Origin: Lewinellaceae bacterium
GTDB taxonomy: Bacteria; Bacteroidota; Bacteroidia; Chitinophagales; Saprospiraceae
Length of the DNA stretch: 64,000 nt
Assembly: GCA_020636315.1 (NCBI GenBank)
Contig: JACJYA010000024.1
Span: 33,177 to 97,176 of the forward strand
Direction of reading: 5' to 3'
Part shown: positions 58,157 through 64,000 of the stretch, one piece after another
Numbering within the stretch: the first letter of the stretch is position 1
How the letters are laid out: each line of letters begins with the position of its first letter
Made by a program: the position numbers and the translations under genes
The notes under the pieces: model-generated
Database searches by the model: none
What the model was told of the DNA's origin: nothing
Seen by the model: the letters and a program-made list of their open reading frames with translations, nothing else

Positions 58157-58616
58157 GTGAATAAAAACATTGTGGTAGTGATCTGTGGCTCAGCGGCTTC
58201 CTGGATGATAGAAAAAGTAGTGAACAACCGGGGCGGGCTGCATAACCGCATCACCAGGCGGATCTTTTTGTATCCTTTCAATTTATGCGAAACAGAAGCC
58301 TATTTAAACAGCCGGAATATTCACTGTTCTACCTCCAATTCATGGAAGACAAACCCCACGAGGGAAACCAAACCTGGCAGCATCTCAGCCAAACACAGGA
58401 ATACAAGGCCTGGAGCGGTTATGCCTTCGAAAACATCTGCCTGAAACATATACCGCAGATAAAAAAAGCGTTGGGTTTCGCGTCTTTCAGGAAACAACCC
58501 ATACCCGAAAACATATTATGCTAACCCTGATCACCACCTTCGGTTTAAAACCAAATAAACACAGTTTGGGATTGGCCGATCAGGTACTGGGCCTCGATGA
58601 CCTGTTTGTGGAATGA
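58157..58616 (+). pseudogene. Relic of a DUF234-type AAA ATPase
   Basis: Three pieces in three frames are read in order. From 58157: NKNIVVVICGSAASWMIEKVVNN and RGGLHNRITRRIFLYPFNL, the sensor-like part of archaeal-type ATPases. From about 58313: FMEDKPHEGNQTWQHLSQTQ and AWSGYAFENICLKHIPQIKK. From 58482: VFQETTHTRKHIMLTLITTF and SLGLADQVLGLDDLF, ending at a stop at 58614-58616. The P-loop part and much of the middle are missing. Intact relatives are multicopy in Bacteroidota genomes. It is not expected to make a functional protein. Confidence 0.75.
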
Positions 58617-58776
58617 CAGCTCTGGGAGAATAGTTTCGGGGGGGAGTAAAATTCCAAATACGCCCTTTTTCCCTTAGGATTTCCTCCTTCCGGACAAACG
58701 CGGCGTTAAAAAACCCACCAACCCGCCTCAATTCCTTACCTTAGCTTTTTTCTAATACAATAATCCCATCACCCTC

Positions 58777-61731
58777 ATGCAAAAATTTACCATGCGAATG
58801 GGCCTCCTGCTGGGAATAGCCCTCATGATCACCGGTTTTTCGCCGGCCACTGCCCAGCACTCCGTCGCCCGGCAATGGAATGAAGTTCTGCTGGACGGCA
58901 TCCGGAACGATTATGCCCGGCCCACCGTCCACGCCCGCAACCTCTTCCATACCTCCATCGCCATGTACGATGCCTGGGCCGTTTACGATGAAGAAGCAGA
59001 AACCTACTTCCTGGGCAAGACTATAAGCGGCTTCACCTGCCCTTTCGACGGCATCAGCGCCCCGTCGGATGTGCAGGCTGCCCGCGAAGAAGCGATCAGC
59101 TACGCGGCTTACCGCCTGCTGAACCATCGCTTTCAGAATTCTCCCGGAGCGGCCATTGTAATGGCGGAATTTAACGACCTTTTCAGCCAACTGGGGTATG
59201 ATGCGGCCTTTACTTCCACCGATTACTCCTCCGGCTCTCCGGCTGCCCTGGGCAATTATATTGCCGAAAAGCTGATCGAATTCGGGCTGCAGGACGGCTC
59301 CAATGAGCAAAACGGCTACGAGAATGAATATTACATCTCCGCCAACCCGCCCCTGGCACCGGTAGCGCCCGGCAACCCCAACCTCCTGAAACCCAACCGG
59401 TGGCAGCCACTCACGCTCGATGTGTTCATCGACCAGAGCGGCAATGTGATCCCGCTGAGCACGCCGACATTCCTCAGCCCGGAATGGGGCAAGGTCATAC
59501 CTTTTTCGCTCCAGCCCGAAGAACTGACGATCAACTACCGGGGAGGCAACCCCTACTGGGTTTATCACGACCCCGGTATGCCACCCCAGATCGATGAGAT
59601 CGATGGTGGCGGCACTTCCGACGCCTACAAGTGGAACTTCCTTCTGGTGGCCATCTGGTCCTCTCACCTCGACCCCAATGATGGCGTGATGTGGGACATT
59701 TCTCCCGGTTCCATTGGCAATTTTCAGGGAGAGTTTCCTCATACCTTCGAAGAATATCAGGTTTTCTATGACCAGCTTGAAGGCGGGGACCCCAGCACCG
59801 GCCACCCCGTCAACCCCTATACCGGCCAGCCTTATGAGCCACAGGTCGTTCCCAGAGGGGATTACGCCCGCGTCCTGGCGGAATTCTGGGCCGACGGGCC
59901 CGATTCGGAAACACCCCCCGGACACTGGTTCACCATTCTCAACTACGTCAATGACCACCCGGCACTCGTAAAACAATACCATGGCGTAGGGCCGGTGCTG
60001 GACGACCTGGAGTGGGATGTCAAAGCCTATCTTACACTGGGTGGAGCCGTTCACGACGCCGCCGTCTCCGCCTGGGGCATTAAAGGATGGTACGATTATA
60101 TCCGCCCAATTTCCGCCATTCGTTATATGGCGGATAATGGACAAAGCTCCGATCCCAACCTTCCCAATTTCCATCCGGCGGGCATTCCGTTGGTGCCGGG
60201 TTATGTAGAACTGGTCACCCCGGACGACCCCGTCAGCCTCCGCGGCGCCAACAACCAACACGTCAACAAGATCAAGCTGTATGCCTGGCGCGGCCCCGAT
60301 TACATCAACGACCCCGGCACCGACGATGCCGGCGTTGGCTGGATACGGGCGGAAAACTGGTGGCCCTATCAGCGGCCTTCATTTGTCACGCCTCCTTTTG
60401 CCGGCTACGTCTCCGGCCATTCCACCTTCTCGCGCGCCGGAGCCGAGGTGTTGACCCTGCTGACCGGCGACCCCTTCTTCCCGGGCGGCATGGGAGAATT
60501 TCATGCTCCACAAAACGAATTCCTGGTCTTTGAGGAGGGCCCCAGTACAGACCTCATCCTGCAGTGGGCCACTTACCGCGATGCATCCGACCAATGCAGC
60601 CTTTCCCGCATCTGGGGCGGTATTCACCCACCGGCAGATGACATTCCCGGCCGCATCATCGGCGAGCAGATCGGCATCGAGGCCTTCCACTATGCCGAAA
60701 AGTATTTTTACCGCGACCAGGATGGGGACGGATTCTACAGCTATGAAGACTGTGACGACAACAATGCCGCCATCCACCCGGAGGCCACCGAAATCTGCGA
60801 CGGCATCGATAACGACTGCAACGGCATGGTCGATGACGGTATTACCGTTTACACCTACTTCCTGGATGCCGACGGCGACTCCTTCGGCGATGCCGCCTTC
60901 AGCATCGACACCTGCCTGGCCAGCCCCCCCGAGGGCTACGTCGATAACGGCCTCGACTGCTCCGACACAGACTCCGCCCTCAACCCCGACGCTATCGAAA
61001 TCTGCGACGGCATCGATAACGACTGCAACGGAATGACCGATGACGGCATTACCGTTTACACCTACTTCCTGGATGCCGACGGCGACTCCTTCGGCGATGC
61101 CGCTTTCAGCATCGACACCTGCCTGGCCAGCCCCCCGGAAGGCTACACCGATAACGATCTCGACTGCTCCGACGGAGACGCTGCTCTCAACCCCGGCGCC
61201 ACCGAAGTCTGCGACGGCATCGACAACGACTGCAATGGGATGGTCGATGATGAGCTGGAGGCTTACAGTTATTTTCTGGATGCAGATGGCGACGGCTTCG
61301 GCGATGGGGCCATCGGGCTGGACACCTGCCTGGCTGCTCCCCCGGAAGGGTTTGTAACCAACGACGCAGACTGCAATGACGGAGATTCCACCATCAACCC
61401 GGATGCAGAAGAAGTGCTGGACAACCTGGACAACAACTGCAACGGCATGATCGATGAAGGGCTGGTGGCAACCAACGCACCACAGCGCTACAACTGGAAG
61501 TTTTTCCCCAATCCGGCACAGGAAGAACTGATCCTGGAATCCGGATACGATGGCCCCATCACTGTCCGGCTGTTGAGTGCAGAAGGCGGGGCCGCCCTGG
61601 AGGCCAGGCTGAACATGGCTTCCGGCAGGGCCGTCCTGAACACCCAACGAGTAGCCCCAGGCTTTTATATTATGGAGATCATCAGCCTGGAGGGCCAAAG
61701 GCTGGCGGCGGAAAAGATCGTAAAATTCTGA
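58777..61731 (+). CDS. Vanadium-dependent haloperoxidase/PAP2 protein with MopE-type repeats and T9SS domain
   Basis: 984 residues. Signal peptide (MQKFTMRMGLLLGIALMITGFSPATAQ, or from the second Met). Catalytic domain about 30-640 with all three phosphate/vanadate-binding motifs of the PAP2/haloperoxidase superfamily: KGWYDYIRP (KX6RP), GYVSGHSTFSRA (SGH) and SRIWGGIHPPADD (SRX5HX3D). Then come three to four units with EICDGIDNDCNGMVDDG and YFLDADGDSFGD, MopE-like metal-binding repeats that probably bind Ca or Cu, and a C-terminal sorting domain (KFFPNPAQEELILE to AAEKIVKF). Secreted by T9SS; phosphatase or halide oxidase cannot be told. It ends at a 17-bp terminator stem. Confidence 0.9.
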   Translation: MQKFTMRMGLLLGIALMITGFSPATAQHSVARQWNEVLLDGIRNDYARPTVHARNLFHTSIAMYDAWAVYDEEAETYFLGKTISGFTCPFDGISAPSDVQAAREEAISYAAYRLLNHRFQNSPGAAIVMAEFNDLFSQLGYDAAFTSTDYSSGSPAALGNYIAEKLIEFGLQDGSNEQNGYENEYYISANPPLAPVAPGNPNLLKPNRWQPLTLDVFIDQSGNVIPLSTPTFLSPEWGKVIPFSLQPEELTINYRGGNPYWVYHDPGMPPQIDEIDGGGTSDAYKWNFLLVAIWSSHLDPNDGVMWDISPGSIGNFQGEFPHTFEEYQVFYDQLEGGDPSTGHPVNPYTGQPYEPQVVPRGDYARVLAEFWADGPDSETPPGHWFTILNYVNDHPALVKQYHGVGPVLDDLEWDVKAYLTLGGAVHDAAVSAWGIKGWYDYIRPISAIRYMADNGQSSDPNLPNFHPAGIPLVPGYVELVTPDDPVSLRGANNQHVNKIKLYAWRGPDYINDPGTDDAGVGWIRAENWWPYQRPSFVTPPFAGYVSGHSTFSRAGAEVLTLLTGDPFFPGGMGEFHAPQNEFLVFEEGPSTDLILQWATYRDASDQCSLSRIWGGIHPPADDIPGRIIGEQIGIEAFHYAEKYFYRDQDGDGFYSYEDCDDNNAAIHPEATEICDGIDNDCNGMVDDGITVYTYFLDADGDSFGDAAFSIDTCLASPPEGYVDNGLDCSDTDSALNPDAIEICDGIDNDCNGMTDDGITVYTYFLDADGDSFGDAAFSIDTCLASPPEGYTDNDLDCSDGDAALNPGATEVCDGIDNDCNGMVDDELEAYSYFLDADGDGFGDGAIGLDTCLAAPPEGFVTNDADCNDGDSTINPDAEEVLDNLDNNCNGMIDEGLVATNAPQRYNWKFFPNPAQEELILESGYDGPITVRLLSAEGGAALEARLNMASGRAVLNTQRVAPGFYIMEIISLEGQRLAAEKIVKF
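60790..61460 (+). repeat. 207-bp tandem repeats encoding MopE-like modules
   Basis: Units begin at 60790, 60997, 61204 and 61411 (the last partial), exactly 207 bp (69 codons) apart. The first two are nearly identical at the DNA level, which points to recent expansion; the third and fourth are more diverged. Confidence 0.88.
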
Positions 61732-61748
61732 TGCATACTATAACAGTA

Positions 61749-61790
61749 TCAGAAGGAAGGCGCTTTGGAAGCGCCTTCCTTCTGAGTTTT
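61749..61790 (+). terminator. Terminator between convergent genes at 61.7 kb
   Basis: A 17-bp perfect stem: TCAGAAGGAAGGCGCTT (61749-61765) with 61769-61785, 3-nt loop, followed by GTTTTCCTTTTT. Confidence 0.88.
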
Positions 61791-61801
61791 CCTTTTTAAC
61801 G

Positions 61802-64000
61802 CTACCGAACCAGAACCAACTTCCTGGTAATTGTCCTTCTACCCGTACGCAATTGCAACAAATAGATGCCCGGGCTCAATTCCTGCCCCCGGTTATCGGC
61901 GCCATCCCAGCTGTGCTCATAGCCACCGGCTTCCATATCCCTGGAAAGCAACGTTTTTACCCGTTGTCCATCAAGGTTGAACACTTCCAGCGCCGCCGGC
62001 CCGGCTTCGGGTAGATAGAAACGAATGTACACCTCCTCGCTGAACGGGTTGGGGCTTGCCGCCAGTTGCTGGCCGTCTGTCGCAACTCCATGGCCCGGGT
62101 TGGCGGGCCGGGCGTTGGAACCCGAACAACAATTTACCACCCCGGCATTCAACGCATCGATCAGGGCGTTCACCTGGCCGGTGATGTAAGCGGCAGGGCC
62201 CGGCGGAATATCGCTTCCGCTCTGATAATCCACATACTCGACAACGCTGTTCAGGGTGCTGATGACATAACTGAGGGGATAATCGCTACAGAACCTCCTG
62301 GCCGCCAGATCCAGCCTTCTCGTGACCACCCTTTCCTGGCCGGAACTGAGGCCCAGCCCTTCGATGTAGGCATTCAGAATATCCACTGCCGTGTTGATGC
62401 AGATGCTGGGGTCGCAGGCAGCGCCCAGGCCATCCTGGTCGAGGTCGGCCTGGTTGGGGTTGAAGTCGGCCGGGCAGTTATCGACATCCCCGCAAATGCC
62501 GTCGCCGTCGATGTCGTCATCGGGGTCGTTGGGGCAGGGGTCCGGGCAGGCGCCGAAGATGTCGTCGCGCACCCAGACGTTTGCCGTGCAGTCAGCCGAA
62601 TTGTTGTTGACATCGGTGATGGTGAGGGTGACCACTCTGGGGCCCAGCAGGTCATCGCAGGTGAAGGCCGTGCGGCTGAGCGTACGGGCGCCGATTCCGC
62701 AGGCGTCGTTGGAACCGCCGTCCACCTCGCCTGCGGTGAGCGAAGCCGAACCGCCGGCGTCGAGCTGTATGGTGGTGTTCTGGCAGAGAGCCTCCGGATC
62801 GGTATTATCCTGGACGATCACCGTGGAGACACAGCTATGGCTGTTCCCGGCGGCGTCGGTGGCGGTCAGCAGCACATTGCGCATACCGACATCGGCGCAG
62901 CCAAAGCTCGTCCGGTTCAGGCTCAGGCCGAGCAGGCCGCAGTTGTCGGTGCTGCCGTTGTTCACCTGGACGGCGGTGATGCTAGCCTGGCCGTTGGCAT
63001 TCAGCTCGATGGTAATATTCTTGCACCTGGCTACCGGTGGCGTTTCGTCTTTCACCATCACCTGGGCGTTGCAGGCGCTGCTCTCGTTGTTGATGTCCGT
63101 CACCGTCAGGGTTACCGTTTGCGGGCCGGCGTCGGCGCAGGTGAAGGTATTGGGCGACACCGTCATGCTCTGCAGGCCGCACTCGTAGGTGCTGCCGCCG
63201 TCCACATCGCCTGCGGTGAGCGTAACCGAACCGCCGGCGAGCACCGCCGTGAAGGGCTTGCAGGCCGCAGCCGGCGCGGCGCAGCAGGGGTTGTCGTCAT
63301 CGGCCACGGTGATGGTGGCGTTGCAGGTAGCCTGGTTGTCGAAAGCATCGGTTACGGTAAGAGTGGCCATTTGCGGGCCCAGGCCGTCGCAGTCGAAGGC
63401 CAGCGACGCCTGCCCGTCGATCAGGAAGCTGAGCAAGCCGCAGCCCGTACTGCCGTCGTCAATCTGGGAGGCGAGGACGGTGACGGTATTGTTCACGCCG
63501 AGTTGTACCGTGATGTTCTGGCACGAGGCAACCGGCGCGGTAGTTAAGCCCTGGTACTCGTACGCCCCGATGTCGATATTGCCGGCCACGTTGGGAGCGG
63601 CGTCGAAGGGGCGGGCGTTGCCGTCCAGGTCGTTGGCGGGGGCCCCGGCGGCTGTACCGGCGTCGATGGCGGGGGAGCAGGCTTGCAGGTGCAGGTCGGT
63701 GGCGCTGACAAAGAGTGGGTCAATGTTGAGATTCCCCATGCCGGGATAGACACCGCTTGCCTGTTGTACGATAGAATAGGTGACAGAAGGGGCAGGGGTA
63801 TTGGTGCTTTTGGCAAGCTCGGTGCCGTTGCCCCAAAAAATGCAATTGGCCACGGTGGGGGAGGCGACAGCATCGTTATACATTCCACCACCCTCGAAGG
63901 CCGAATTGCCAGAGAAAGTGCAGTTTACCACCTGAGTAGTAACGGCAAAATCGTTGTGCATCCCCCCACCCCGGAAGCCAGCAGAATTACCTGAAAAAGT
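61802..64000 (-). CDS. Secreted beta-helix/HYR-domain T9SS protein (5' partial)
   Basis: The frame stays open beyond the right edge (upstream codons read TFSGNSAGFRGGG), so the N-terminus is missing; at least 732 residues are visible. Order from the visible start: PMP-like beta-helix repeats (TFSGNSAFEGGGMYNDA) with a choice-of-anchor-like block PLFVSATDLHLQACSPAIDAG and DIGAYEY; four HYR/Ig-like repeats of about 80 residues (CQNITVQL, CKPFTAVL, CKNITIEL, CQNTTIQL starts); a thrombospondin-type-3 Ca-binding stretch (DDIDGDGICGDVDNCP); a helical segment; and a sorting domain (ASPNPFSEEVYIRFYLP to RKLVLVR). Adhesin- or matrix-like surface protein by inference. Confidence 0.9.
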   Translation of the reverse strand, partial: TFSGNSAGFRGGGMHNDFAVTTQVVNCTFSGNSAFEGGGMYNDAVASPTVANCIFWGNGTELAKSTNTPAPSVTYSIVQQASGVYPGMGNLNIDPLFVSATDLHLQACSPAIDAGTAAGAPANDLDGNARPFDAAPNVAGNIDIGAYEYQGLTTAPVASCQNITVQLGVNNTVTVLASQIDDGSTGCGLLSFLIDGQASLAFDCDGLGPQMATLTVTDAFDNQATCNATITVADDDNPCCAAPAAACKPFTAVLAGGSVTLTAGDVDGGSTYECGLQSMTVSPNTFTCADAGPQTVTLTVTDINNESSACNAQVMVKDETPPVARCKNITIELNANGQASITAVQVNNGSTDNCGLLGLSLNRTSFGCADVGMRNVLLTATDAAGNSHSCVSTVIVQDNTDPEALCQNTTIQLDAGGSASLTAGEVDGGSNDACGIGARTLSRTAFTCDDLLGPRVVTLTITDVNNNSADCTANVWVRDDIFGACPDPCPNDPDDDIDGDGICGDVDNCPADFNPNQADLDQDGLGAACDPSICINTAVDILNAYIEGLGLSSGQERVVTRRLDLAARRFCSDYPLSYVISTLNSVVEYVDYQSGSDIPPGPAAYITGQVNALIDALNAGVVNCCSGSNARPANPGHGVATDGQQLAASPNPFSEEVYIRFYLPEAGPAALEVFNLDGQRVKTLLSRDMEAGGYEHSWDGADNRGQELSPGIYLLQLRTGRRTITRKLVLVR

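Noticed and set aside
60790..61460. 207-bp repeats considered as a mobile or CRISPR-like array
   Set aside because: They are in frame (69 codons) and encode an uninterrupted metal-binding repeat protein.
60379..63547. Long frames opposite to the haloperoxidase repeats and to the HYR protein
   Set aside because: Repetitive VGAVE/VAVG-rich translations come from reading the repeats antisense; the sense frames have clear domains and sorting signals.
1..64000. tRNA, rRNA, tmRNA or phage genes
   Set aside because: No TTCGAATC-type arms, rRNA blocks or phage structural genes were seen in any spacer; this was read by eye, so a weak tRNA could be missed.

Overview
The window looks like a chromosome segment of a marine or sludge-type member of the Bacteroidota, most probably Saprospiria. 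This is inference from several signs. Secreted proteins end in type IX secretion (T9SS) sorting domains. Many promoters have the Bacteroidota form TTG-N19/20-TAnnTTTG, and Shine-Dalgarno sequences are mostly lacking. Signal peptides end in ...AQ. The set of families also fits: reprolysin-like proteases, 7TM-AraC regulators and HYR/beta-helix giants. I saw no rRNA, tRNA, CRISPR array, prophage or classical transposase.

Layout. 1-11.3 kb: a partial outer-membrane barrel, a secreted protein of unknown function, an SDR oxidoreductase, a GNAT enzyme, a DEAD-box helicase with a structured leader, an alpha-glucan phosphorylase, proline dehydrogenase and a large helical protein. 11.3-12.4 kb: no protein gene, but two candidate small RNAs with strong terminators; the second is an array of about eight degenerate 17-18 nt units. 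12.4-15.1 kb: YceI, outer-membrane protein and YceI-like genes behind twin CRP/FNR-type sites. 15.2-23.2 kb: beta-mannosidase, a YdeI-like protein, another YceI, a large fusion of a degenerate beta-lactamase-like domain with a YceI-like domain, and a 7TM-AraC regulator.

23.4-32.3 kb is a decaying, rearranged T9SS region. A unit of about 2.3 kb is tandemly duplicated, and one copy has lost its sorting domain by frameshift. A large metalloprotease/beta-helix gene is split by a 246-bp MITE-like element with 19-bp inverted ends and a 5-bp target duplication; removing the element restores the frame. A 405-bp relative of the element lies at 38.4-38.9 kb.

32.4-45.4 kb: sulfatase, GNAT, helical secreted protein, M1 peptidase, lipid A-type acyltransferase, TPR protein, YebC, DEDDh exonuclease, a NarL-type two-component pair and an M50 site-2 protease. 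45.5-52.0 kb: two tandem paralogous M12B-like T9SS metalloproteases. 52.2-58.1 kb: Tex, PEP carboxykinase and an ScfR-like XRE regulator with a perfect palindrome at its promoter, which suggests carbon-flux control of gluconeogenesis. 58.1-64.0 kb: an ATPase relic, a vanadium-haloperoxidase/PAP2 protein fused to MopE-type repeats, and a beta-helix/HYR adhesin-like gene that runs off the right edge.

Start codons were re-examined. Where the longest reading frame opens with TTG or GTG far upstream of a signal peptide or conserved N-terminus, the internal ATG was used and this is stated.
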